Made by a program: the position numbers and the translations under genes. Under the pieces are notes generated by a model. That model was not told the origin of the DNA, did no database searches, and worked only from the letters and a program-made list of their open reading frames with translations. Shown here in pieces: positions 18,407 through 26,554 of a stretch of 64,000 nucleotides of DNA; the stretch's first letter is position 1, and each line of letters starts with the position of its first letter. The stretch is from Adhaeretor mobilis (GTDB taxonomy: Bacteria > Planctomycetota > Planctomycetia > Pirellulales > Lacipirellulaceae), in contig NZ_CP036263.1 of NCBI RefSeq assembly GCF_007741515.1, positions 5,133,178-5,197,177 of the forward strand, given 5' to 3'.

Positions 18407-19885
18407 ATGAATACGTCAAGAACAACGTTGTCTATCGGTGCGATATGCGGTGTGTTCGCCGTCGCTCTACTCGTCGGCTGCGGCAAGAAAAATGTCCCCG
18501 TCACTACGGCGATCGAAGCCGATAAGAAGGCCAGCATCGCCGCCCCCAGTATAGAGGAAATAAAAGCCATCGCCGAGGAGGGCTTCATCTACGGTCTGCC
18601 GATCGTGATGAACTACGCCGTGATGTATGAATACGCTGTCGACGAAGGCGGCAGTCAGTTCAAAGCACCCTTTAATCAAATCAAGAACGAGCCTCGCGTC
18701 TACACCTATAAGGACACGGCGGTCATCTCACCAAACAGCGATACACCTTACTCCTTCACTTGGCTCGACCTGCGTGCCGAACCGATCGTCCTTACTGTTC
18801 CTGCCGTCGAAGAAAAACGCTACTACGCGGTGATGATGTGCGACGGCAATACCTACAACTACGGCTACATCGGCAGTCGTGCCACCGGCAACGAGCCCGG
18901 TAGCTACATGGTTGTAAGCCCGGATTGGAAAGGCGAAAAGCCCGAAGGCATCAAGCAGGTTTTCACGTCCACTACGCCCTTCTCCCTCGTTGCCTACCGC
19001 ACCCAGCTCTTCAATCCTGAAGACATGCCAAACGTGATCAAGGTCCAAGCCGGCTACCAAGTGGAACTACTATCCGCCTTCCTCAAACAGCCTGCACCCA
19101 CTGCCGCACCAAAGATCGATTTCCTCCCGGCCTCTACTCCCGGTATCAAGGAGAACTTCTTCCAATACCTCGATGCCGCCCTCGAGTTTGTCCCGACCAC
19201 CGACCAGAATAAGGACATCCACGCCAAGCTTGCCTCTATCGGCATTGGCCCGGCCAAGGTCTTTGACTTCGAAGACCTCAGCCCGGAACATAAACTCGCA
19301 TTCGTTGAGGCGTTGAAGGCCGGTGACGCAAAGGTGAGCAAGTACCTCGCAGAAGGCACCAAGCAGGTCAACAACTGGAACATCGGTGCCTTCTTCGGCG
19401 ACCAGAAGTTCTTCAACGGCGATTGGCTCAAACGTGCCGCAGGCGCCAGGGCCGGCATTTATGCAAATGACGCCATTGAAGCGACCTACCCCTACACCCG
19501 GGTGGATGGAAATGGTGATACACTCGATTGCAGCAAGTCCAACTACACCCTCACCTTCCCCGCCGGCAAGACCCCACCAGTCAACGCTTTCTGGTCGGTG
19601 ACGATGTATGACGGCAAGACCCAACTTCTCATCGAGAACCCCATCAACCGTTACATCATCAACTCCCCGATGATGTCTAACATGAAGAAGAACGACGACG
19701 GCTCGCTGACGATCTACATCCAGCACGAAAGCCCCGGTGCCGACAAGGAAGCCAACTGGCTCCCCGCCCCAAACGACACCGTCTATCTCGCGATGCGCCT
19801 TTACTGGCCACAGACTGAAGCCCCATCCGTCCTACCTCCGGGCGAAGGTAGCTGGAAGCCACCAAGCATTGTGAAAGCCAACTAA
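18407..19885 (+). CDS. DUF1254/DUF1214 lipoprotein (first of three)
   Basis: 492 residues. The lipoprotein signal is FAVALLVGCGKK. The DUF1254 domain (FIYGLPIVMNYAVMY, NEPRVYTYKDTAVISPNSDTPYSFTWLDL, PAVEEKRYYAVMM) is followed by the DUF1214 domain near the C-terminus (DGNGDTLDCSKSNYTLTFPA, VNAFWSVTMYDGKTQLLI, SLTIYIQHESPG). The function of this two-domain family is unknown; members are exported and sometimes lie near hydrolases. It opens a run of three related genes whose sampled stretches are GC-richer than surrounding genes. A good ribosome-binding site (AAGGA) precedes ATG 18407. Only this copy has a lipid-anchor cysteine; the other two have ordinary signal peptides. Confidence 0.88.
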   Translation: MNTSRTTLSIGAICGVFAVALLVGCGKKNVPVTTAIEADKKASIAAPSIEEIKAIAEEGFIYGLPIVMNYAVMYEYAVDEGGSQFKAPFNQIKNEPRVYTYKDTAVISPNSDTPYSFTWLDLRAEPIVLTVPAVEEKRYYAVMMCDGNTYNYGYIGSRATGNEPGSYMVVSPDWKGEKPEGIKQVFTSTTPFSLVAYRTQLFNPEDMPNVIKVQAGYQVELLSAFLKQPAPTAAPKIDFLPASTPGIKENFFQYLDAALEFVPTTDQNKDIHAKLASIGIGPAKVFDFEDLSPEHKLAFVEALKAGDAKVSKYLAEGTKQVNNWNIGAFFGDQKFFNGDWLKRAAGARAGIYANDAIEATYPYTRVDGNGDTLDCSKSNYTLTFPAGKTPPVNAFWSVTMYDGKTQLLIENPINRYIINSPMMSNMKKNDDGSLTIYIQHESPGADKEANWLPAPNDTVYLAMRLYWPQTEAPSVLPPGEGSWKPPSIVKAN

Positions 19886-19928
19886 AGAAAATCCACTAAC
19901 AATATCGGGATAACCAAAGCTAACTTAT

Positions 19929-21569
19929 ATGAATACTACACATCGAACCCATCATAGCGCTGCCTGCGGCCTTACTATTGCCACGGCAATGCTCGCCATC
20001 ATCTCAACCCATTCAGCCATTGCTCAAAGTGCTGCCGTCCCGCCATCGATCACCTCTCCTGACGAAGTGGATACCGTGATCGGATCGCTCAAGTTCACCG
20101 ACGGCCAGCCAACCGAGGACACTCTTGAGAAGGTCTATGACTACGTGGACTTCACGCACGCGACCCGTGCGTTCTCTGATACCCTGCAAGGCGTAAGTAT
20201 TCACGCCATCCGCAAAGGTCTTCAAGAAATCGGCGTGAAAGACAATGAAGTCATCGTTTTCTCTGAGTTGATGGATGCCAATTCGCTGTTTCTAACAGCC
20301 AATGCGGACACGGTTTACATTATCGGCGGATTCGATCTCAGCAAAGGCCCGGTGGTCATTGAAACTCCGCCGCAGGTTCTCGGCACCGTTCAGGATGCCT
20401 GGTTCCGCTGGGTCATAGATGTCGGCCTCCCGGGCCCGGATCGCGGCGAAGGCGGAAAGTATCTGATCGTCCCTCCCGGATACGAAGGAGCCTTGCCTGA
20501 GGGGGGATTCAATGTCGCTTTCTCCAAGACCACCCACGGTGTTTGGTTTGCACGCGCTTTCATCGAGAACAACAACGATCCGAAGCCTGTAGTCGCGAGA
20601 ATCAAGGAGCTCACCAAAATCTATCCATACACACCGGGTAGCTTTGGCACTCCGATCGCTGAGTTCCTCGATGGCAAAGCACCGCTCGGCAAAATCACCG
20701 ATCCTCCGGCAACCGTTTTCCATGAGGGGAGCGGCAAGGTGATGAATACCATTCCTCCGAACGACTGGACTTACTACGAGATGCTGAACGAGGTCATTCA
20801 GCAGGAGCCAGCGACTTCCCTCGATCCCGAGCTGATGGGGCCGATTGCCGCTATCGGCATCGTCAAGGGCAAGCCCTTCACGCCGGATGAGCGGATGAAA
20901 AAAATTCTCACCGAAGCGCTGGTGGTCGCCAACGCGGCTTCGCGGAGCATCTTCATGGCTCCAAGGGATCCGTCCTGGTACTACTACGGCGGAGATTCCA
21001 ACTGGCAGAATATGCTCTTCGCTACGGGTTACGAATTTGAGACCCCCATCCCGATGATCACCAAGGATGGGGTGAAGCCCTTCCCGACGACCGGATATCG
21101 TCAGTTGGATGCGCGGCGTGCCTTTTTCTATGGCGTCACCGGAATCACACCGGCGATGGCCATGAGACTGCCTGGTATCGGATCCACCTATCTATGGACG
21201 ATGGTGGACTCCGATAAGAACTACTTTGATGGATCAAAGACCTACAAGGTCACCCTGCCGAAGGACATTCCCGCCGGGAAATTCTGGTCGTTCACCTTGT
21301 ACGATACGATGACCCGCTCGATGCTGGCCACTCCGCAACGCTATCCACGCGCAGGAAGTCAGAGCTACCCGTCACCGGCTGCTACGTCCGCCTCAGATGG
21401 GACCACCACCCTCTATTTTAGTCCCGAGCAGCCTGAGGGCGTGGAGCGTGGCAACTGGATTCAAACGCTTCCCGGCAAGGGATTCTTTCCGGCGTTGCGT
21501 CTCTACAGCCCGCTTGAGCCGTTCTTCGACAAGCAATGGCAGCCGACCGAGGTGGAGCTAGTGAAATAG
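19929..21569 (+). CDS. DUF1254/DUF1214 exported protein (second of three)
   Basis: 546 residues with a signal peptide ending STHSAIAQ. DUF1254 part: LKFTDGQPTEDTLEKVYDYV, VSIHAIRKGLQEIGV, DSNSLF-like LMDANSLFLTANADTVYI. DUF1214 part: YFDGSKTYKVTLPKDIPAGK, FWSFTLYDTMTRSMLATPQR, TTTLYFSPEQPEGVERGNW. It belongs to a different subgroup from the first copy and is close to the third (shared IPDKVETAIGSL/ SPDEVDTVIGSL opening and GIVKGKPF motif). Starts 43 bases after the first copy, same strand, so probably co-transcribed. Function unknown. Confidence 0.88.
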   Translation: MNTTHRTHHSAACGLTIATAMLAIISTHSAIAQSAAVPPSITSPDEVDTVIGSLKFTDGQPTEDTLEKVYDYVDFTHATRAFSDTLQGVSIHAIRKGLQEIGVKDNEVIVFSELMDANSLFLTANADTVYIIGGFDLSKGPVVIETPPQVLGTVQDAWFRWVIDVGLPGPDRGEGGKYLIVPPGYEGALPEGGFNVAFSKTTHGVWFARAFIENNNDPKPVVARIKELTKIYPYTPGSFGTPIAEFLDGKAPLGKITDPPATVFHEGSGKVMNTIPPNDWTYYEMLNEVIQQEPATSLDPELMGPIAAIGIVKGKPFTPDERMKKILTEALVVANAASRSIFMAPRDPSWYYYGGDSNWQNMLFATGYEFETPIPMITKDGVKPFPTTGYRQLDARRAFFYGVTGITPAMAMRLPGIGSTYLWTMVDSDKNYFDGSKTYKVTLPKDIPAGKFWSFTLYDTMTRSMLATPQRYPRAGSQSYPSPAATSASDGTTTLYFSPEQPEGVERGNWIQTLPGKGFFPALRLYSPLEPFFDKQWQPTEVELVK

Positions 21570-21592
21570 TTCCCAAACTAATGTTGAACCAT

Positions 21593-21622
21593 GCAGGCCG
21601 GTCGAGAACAAGACCGGCCTGC
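21593..21622 (+). terminator. Perfect hairpin after the second DUF1254 gene
   Basis: GCAGGCCGGTC (21593-21603) and its exact complement (21612-21622) form an 11-base stem with an eight-base loop, 24 bases after the stop. No run of T follows. A likely transcript end or processing site. Confidence 0.6.
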
Positions 21623-21734
21623 GCATTCAGATGCGGATTGCTCAACATGAATCGATCCGACACTTTTGTTCCACCCACCTCTTTGTAGTGGCTGTTCATT
21701 TTCCATACTTTTCCACCACATTGAAATCCCCATA

Positions 21735-22271
21735 ATGTATCTAAGTCACCAAACCCTTGCCGGTGCCACGCTGATTCTTGTATCTGCTCTTTTAGCCGCC
21801 TCGGTCTCTGCGGCGGATCACATCGAAGGACGTGTCGAGGGAGGCGATGTGTCGATGATACGTCCCGACGGCACGGTTCTCGGTCACTTTGACGCAGGCA
21901 AGAACATCACTGGACCGTGGGGCGTTGCTATCGACGGCAATGACAATGTCTGGGTCGCCAGCTCCATAAGCCACTCCATCACCCAGTTGTGTGGTGTGCG
22001 CCCTGAGAACTTCCCCCCGGGACTAGCAACGGGCGATCCTATTTCCCCTCCCGGCAGCTACATCGACGGACTACAAACCGTTACAGCGGTCGCCATCGAT
22101 CCTGCGGGAAACGCATGGGTGGCCAACAGTTGGAACTAGACGGACGTAGGCTTCACGGAGGTGCCGGACGAGGCGCTTTTCACCCGCTTTGCCGCAAATA
22201 CGACGGTGGTATTTTTCGGAGTCGCCAAACCGGTACGCACCCCGTTGATCGGTCCGGTCGAAGCTCCGTAG
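21735..22271 (+). pseudogene. NHL/Vgb-type exported beta-propeller protein, broken and shortened
   Basis: ATG 21735 begins a good signal peptide (TLILVSALLAASVSAAD), then a propeller-like stretch: VSMIRPDGTVLGHFDAGKNI, GPWGVAIDGNDNVWVASS, VAIDPAGNAWVANSWN. A TAG at 22137-22139 interrupts the frame, yet it stays open for another 43 codons with plausible protein (TDVGFTEVPDEALFTRF, GVAKPVRTPLIGPVEAP) to TAG 22269-22271. The total of about 178 codons is far shorter than a whole propeller, so repeats also seem to be missing. It lies between the second and third DUF1254 genes, a pairing that suggests the intact protein once worked with them. Confidence 0.65.
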
Positions 22272-22342
22272 GCGCAGTGACGCTAGAATCCCCCCTGCTC
22301 TTCCCCTGACATCTAACAAGCACTCAAGCACAAAGCTATAAA

Positions 22343-23914
22343 ATGAAAATTTACAGTTCTATCACCGCCCTGCTCGCCACCAGTGCCATCCTTTTCGCCG
22401 TGACCGTCGCCCACGCCCAGGTTTCGAAAGAGACTCTCGAGTCCATCTCCATCCCTGACAAGGTCGAGACCGCTATCGGCAGTCTCGAGTTTTTCGACGG
22501 CGTGCCCAGCGATGCCACCATCGACAGGCTCTACGACAACCTCGACCGCAGTCGCGCCGTCGATGTGTTCCTCGACAATGTCGGAGCCGTGTCGATGTAC
22601 AACGTCCGCAAGGGTCTGGCCGATGCCGGGGCCAAGGGAGCGAACAAAATCGCGATTTTCGAACAACTCATGGATTCGCAGACCCTCGTGGTCACCGCCA
22701 ATACATCGACACTCTACGCTTACACCTATACGGACCTGTCCAGTGACGGCCCAACCGTCATCGACGTCCCGCCCGGCATGCTCGGCTTTCTCAACGACGC
22801 CTGGCAGCGGTTCGTCGGAAATATGGGCGTCACCGGCCCGGACAAGGGCAAGGGCGGCAAGTATCTCGTCATTCCTCCCGACTACGATGGCGAAATTCCG
22901 GACGGCTATTTCCTCCTCAAGCCGCCGACCAACCGGAACTTCATGTTCCTGCGCGGCTCGATCAAGAACGGCCTGAAGCCTGCGGTCGAAAACATTACTT
23001 CCAACCTGAAGGTTTATCCGCTGAAGGACGCGAAAAAGCCGGCCCCCACCGAATTCGTCAACGTGTCCAACAAGGCATTCAGTACTCTTTTCCCCAGCGA
23101 CTATGCCTACTTTGAAAACCTCAACGAGGTCATCCAAGAAGAACCGATCGATGCCATTAGCCCGGACGTGCGCGGCGAGGTAGCCGCGATCGGCATCGTC
23201 AAAGGTAAGCCATTCAATCCGGATGCCCGGATGAAGAAGCTCCTCGCCGAATCCGCCACCCTCGGCGCCGCAACCGCACGCGCCATCACCTATCAGCCGC
23301 GCATCGGCGGCGTGGCGATCTATCCGGATACCGACAGCGTTTGGAGCACGGCTTTCGCCAATCACAACACCGCCTTCGAGGCCGACGGCACGATGAACCT
23401 GGATGCTCGCGTGCTGTACTACTTCAACGCCGGTGGCGTCACCCCCGCCATGGCGACCAGTCATGTTGGGCAGGGATCCGACTACGCGCTCGCTTGGCTC
23501 GATGCCAACCAGCAACCCTTCGACGGATCCAAGACCTATAAGTTGCACCTGCCGCCCAACGTCCCGGTCAACGATTTCTGGGCTATCACCATGTATGACA
23601 CCCAGACCCGCTCACAGCTTCAAACCGGCCAACCCTTTCCGACTATCGGTAGCCAGACAAAGGGCATGAAGAAAAACGACGACGGTTCCTACGATGTTTA
23701 CTTCGCCCCAAAGGCTCCCGAGGGCCAAGAAGGTAACTGGTTGCAAACCGTCCCGGGCAAAAGCTGGTTCACCATCCTCCGCATGTATGGCCCGCTCGAG
23801 CCATGGATAGCAAAGACTTGGCGTCCGAGTGAAATCGAACTAGTGACCAAGCCGATTGGCAAAGGCGGTCTCGCCGAGGAGTTGGAAGAGAAGGTCGAGA
23901 AGGCTATCAGATAA
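22343..23914 (+). CDS. DUF1254/DUF1214 exported protein (third of three)
   Basis: 523 residues. Signal peptide SSITALLATSAILFAVTVAHA. DUF1254: IPDKVETAIGSLEFFDGVPS, VSMYNVRKGLADAGAKG, LMDSQTLVVTANTSTLYAY. DUF1214: FDGSKTYKLHLPPNVPVNDF, WAITMYDTQTRSQLQTGQ, KKNDDGSYDVYFAPKAP. Clear paralogue of the second copy. Codon third positions are strongly C/G, and the 22501-22560 line is 40/60 G+C. A 411-codon open frame on the opposite strand is a by-product of that codon bias. Function unknown; probably periplasmic. Confidence 0.88.
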   Translation: MKIYSSITALLATSAILFAVTVAHAQVSKETLESISIPDKVETAIGSLEFFDGVPSDATIDRLYDNLDRSRAVDVFLDNVGAVSMYNVRKGLADAGAKGANKIAIFEQLMDSQTLVVTANTSTLYAYTYTDLSSDGPTVIDVPPGMLGFLNDAWQRFVGNMGVTGPDKGKGGKYLVIPPDYDGEIPDGYFLLKPPTNRNFMFLRGSIKNGLKPAVENITSNLKVYPLKDAKKPAPTEFVNVSNKAFSTLFPSDYAYFENLNEVIQEEPIDAISPDVRGEVAAIGIVKGKPFNPDARMKKLLAESATLGAATARAITYQPRIGGVAIYPDTDSVWSTAFANHNTAFEADGTMNLDARVLYYFNAGGVTPAMATSHVGQGSDYALAWLDANQQPFDGSKTYKLHLPPNVPVNDFWAITMYDTQTRSQLQTGQPFPTIGSQTKGMKKNDDGSYDVYFAPKAPEGQEGNWLQTVPGKSWFTILRMYGPLEPWIAKTWRPSEIELVTKPIGKGGLAEELEEKVEKAIR

Positions 23915-24609
23915 GACTCAATACGCCCATCCACTAGAGCATATTCCAAAACTTCGATTTGCTAGCTGAACATAAGTTCGCGAGTTCCGTTTTCATTTCA
24001 TTGACAGTGTTACAGCATGGGTGAGAATGGTTGTCCCGCGAAGTGAGCGTAGCGGACGACCGCTTCTTCTTGTCGGAAAAGTTTGCGGGACTACACTTCG
24101 CTGAGCGAAGCAGCCAGGAACGATTGCTGATTCGACGGTTCCAACTTTTCACTTGTTGACGTGCCCCGTGGGCAATAACCCAAAACCAAGTTACTCGCTA
24201 ACATCAACTTCAGATGGCGGAAGTGTTACGCTTTTCTTCGAAAACATGATGTCCTTCTTGCAAATAGGGATGTCCCACTCACTGTTCCGATGCTCGTCTC
24301 ACAAGAAGACGATCTCGTTCCACCATAAATTGAAAAGTGGATTCACACGTAAGAGCGGGGGCAAATGTTTATGCGGGGTGAATTGTGTGATAGATTGGCA
24401 CTGCAGCAAAATTCGTTAGTGCATCGCAATCTTGCGCGTTGTCGGTAACGAGACGAAGTAGGAAGCGAAAGACACTGTTCACACGTTGCCCCTAGTGTAG
24501 ATGCCCTACACTAGACAGCCCGCTCAACGCTTTTCTTTGGCCAGAAACATCTGTTACTCGTCGTCGATGATTCCCGTCCAGAACTCAGACCAAGAGGTTC
24601 TTAGCAATC
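23915..24609. other. Long intergenic region with palindromic sequence
   Basis: 695 bases with no supported protein gene. It holds the palindrome-rich stretch listed at 24032-24110 and otherwise AT-richer sequence. A promoter for the GH29 gene must lie here, but no pair of boxes could be chosen with confidence. Confidence 0.45.
24032..24110. repeat. Palindromic element, possible mobile remnant
   Basis: TGTCCCGC (24032-24039) and GCGGGACT (about 24085-24092) form an outer inverted pair around sequence rich in GCG/CGC turns. Directly after it CTTCGCT-G-AGCGAAG (24096-24110) is a perfect seven-base palindrome. Such nested palindromes are typical of REP/MITE-like elements, but only one copy was noticed here. 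Confidence 0.4.
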
Positions 24610-26364
24610 ATGAAACTCTTCAAAATTAAATTTGTTATTGGCTGCTTGATTCTGCTCATGGCAAGTCCACTGGCTGCTCAGGAGCACGTCGAGAACCAAC
24701 ACGCTGATGACGCAAAAATGGCGTGGTGGCGCGAGGCCAAGTTCGGCATGTTCGTGCACTGGGGTGTCTATTCGGCGACTGGCGGGGAATTCAGAGGCAA
24801 GATGCCGACCAACAGTGCGGAATGGATGATGAACAAGGCGCAGATTCCCATCGCTGACTACAAGGTGGAAAACGTCGATAAGTTTAATCCCACCCAATTC
24901 AATGCCAAGACCTTTGTCGGATTGGCCAAAGAGGCCGGTATGAAATACCTAGTCATCACCGCCAAGCACCACGATGGTTTTGCCATGTTCCACTCGACAA
25001 GCAGCCCCTACAACGTCGTGGATGCCACCCCATTCAAGCGTGATGTCATGAAGGAGCTTGCCGAGGCTTGCCAGGAACAGGGGATTCGCTTCGGTTTCTA
25101 CTACTCGCAGTGCCAAGATTGGCATCATCCCGGCGGCATGGGGAACGGATGGGACAAGACCATCAAACGCGTTAGCTTCGATGAATACGTGCAAGAAAAG
25201 GCGGCTCCCGAGATCAAGCAATTGCTCACAGAGTACGGTCCCATTGCGATTTTCTGGTGGGATACGCCTCGCGATATGAGTAAGGAAGCCTTCGACAGCC
25301 TTCACTCCAGTACGAATTTGCAGCCCGGTATCATCACCAATGATCGCCTGGGGAAAGAGTATCGAGGTGACCACAAGACTTTTGAACGTCACATCCCACG
25401 CAAGGGGCCGGTCGGAGCTGACTGGGAAGTTTGTATGCCCATCAGTGGCAGCTGGGGCTACAAGAAATCGGACAGGGACTTCAAATCGATCGAGACCCTG
25501 ATTCGTAACCTAGTCGATATCGCCAGCAAGGGCGGCAATTATCTTTTGAATGTCAGCCCAACCGGCGAAGGAACCCTATTGCCCCAGGCGACCGAACGGC
25601 TCAAGGCGATGGGGCAGTGGATGAAGGTGAACAGTGAGTCGATCTACGGCAGTACGGCCAGCCCGTTCGGCAAACTAGACTGGGGACGCTGCACCAAAAA
25701 GGAATTCGCCAACGGATCAACTTTGTACCTACACGTGTTTGATTGGCCCAAGGACGGCAAGCTGCTGGTGCCCGGCTTAAATAACAAAGTTGAGCAGGCC
25801 TACCTAATGGACGGTTGGCAGGCCTTGGAAACCTCTTCGGCGGATGCCGGCGTCACGGTATCCCTACCTGCCGAGGCACCCGACAAGATCGCGAGCGTCG
25901 TCGTGGTGAAGGTCCATGGAAAACTGGATATTTCAACCGTATTGCCAAAGCCTACCAAAGACGGTTCCTTGGTTCTGTTGGCCGACATGGCCTATCTTCA
26001 TAACAACGAAGGGAGTGAGCAACTAAGCTTACTAGAAGGACGACGTGGTGGTGATTCTTACCTCAGTCGCTGGACGGATGCCGAGGCTTGGGTGGAGTGG
26101 TCGTTCACAATCGATCGGCCGGGAAGCTATGACGTGTCGGCGGAACTGTCTTTACAGGGAAAGAAGAGTCGCTTCCGCATGGGCCTACCGGGCCAACTCC
26201 AGACCGTGGAGGTTGCTTCTACGAGAAGAGCTCGCGACTACGCTGAGAAGTCAATCGGCACAATCGAAATTGATAAAGCGGGAGAGTATACGTTGCAGAT
26301 CAAACCCGAAAAAGGAGAATGGCAACCCATGAACCTTCGAAAGGTCGTGCTGAAGTTGAAGTAA
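24610..26364 (+). CDS. GH29 alpha-L-fucosidase with C-terminal beta-sandwich domain
   Basis: 584 residues. Signal peptide VIGCLILLMASPLAAQ. The catalytic barrel shows KFGMFVHWGVYSATGGEF (HWG at 50-52), KHHDGFAMF (from 119), and FWWDTP with the expected nucleophile Asp218. The barrel ends with GGNYLLNVSPTGEGTLL and is followed by a small beta domain. From about residue 455 an extra beta-sandwich (VEWSFTIDRPGSYDVSAELS) resembles a carbohydrate-binding or DUF5077-like module. It releases L-fucose or a related sugar from glycans in the periplasm or outside. With the second GH29 and GH95 it supports a fucose-rich substrate. Confidence 0.93.
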   Translation: MKLFKIKFVIGCLILLMASPLAAQEHVENQHADDAKMAWWREAKFGMFVHWGVYSATGGEFRGKMPTNSAEWMMNKAQIPIADYKVENVDKFNPTQFNAKTFVGLAKEAGMKYLVITAKHHDGFAMFHSTSSPYNVVDATPFKRDVMKELAEACQEQGIRFGFYYSQCQDWHHPGGMGNGWDKTIKRVSFDEYVQEKAAPEIKQLLTEYGPIAIFWWDTPRDMSKEAFDSLHSSTNLQPGIITNDRLGKEYRGDHKTFERHIPRKGPVGADWEVCMPISGSWGYKKSDRDFKSIETLIRNLVDIASKGGNYLLNVSPTGEGTLLPQATERLKAMGQWMKVNSESIYGSTASPFGKLDWGRCTKKEFANGSTLYLHVFDWPKDGKLLVPGLNNKVEQAYLMDGWQALETSSADAGVTVSLPAEAPDKIASVVVVKVHGKLDISTVLPKPTKDGSLVLLADMAYLHNNEGSEQLSLLEGRRGGDSYLSRWTDAEAWVEWSFTIDRPGSYDVSAELSLQGKKSRFRMGLPGQLQTVEVASTRRARDYAEKSIGTIEIDKAGEYTLQIKPEKGEWQPMNLRKVVLKLK

Positions 26365-26393
26365 GCCGTGCGACCCAATTCGAGAAGGTCTCA

Positions 26394-26552
26394 ATGAAAA
26401 AGTTTCTGCCCATAGCTCTCTTGCCCTAGTGCTTGGCAGCAACTTCCTCTGCTGTTGGTACCGATGGGTTTTCTGTTGCCGAGACAACCGAGCAATTCGC
26501 CCAGCGGATCGCTTGGCGGAAGGATGCAAAGCTTGAAGAGGCGTTTGCATAG
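26394..26552 (+). pseudogene. Remnant of a small exported-protein gene
   Basis: ATG 26394 starts MKKFLPIALLP, then TAG (26427-26429), then the same frame continues CLAATSSAVGTDGFSVAETT and 20 more codons to TAG 26550. Joined through the stop it reads as a normal signal peptide plus the first residues of a mature protein. The rest of the gene is absent, cut off by the converging gene ending at 26555. The parent family cannot be named from so little. Confidence 0.45.
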
Positions 26553-26554
26553 GA

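Noticed and set aside
22313..23548. 411-codon open frame on the minus strand
   Set aside because: Lies wholly opposite the third DUF1254 gene; produced by that gene's C/G-rich third positions, with no signal or family match.
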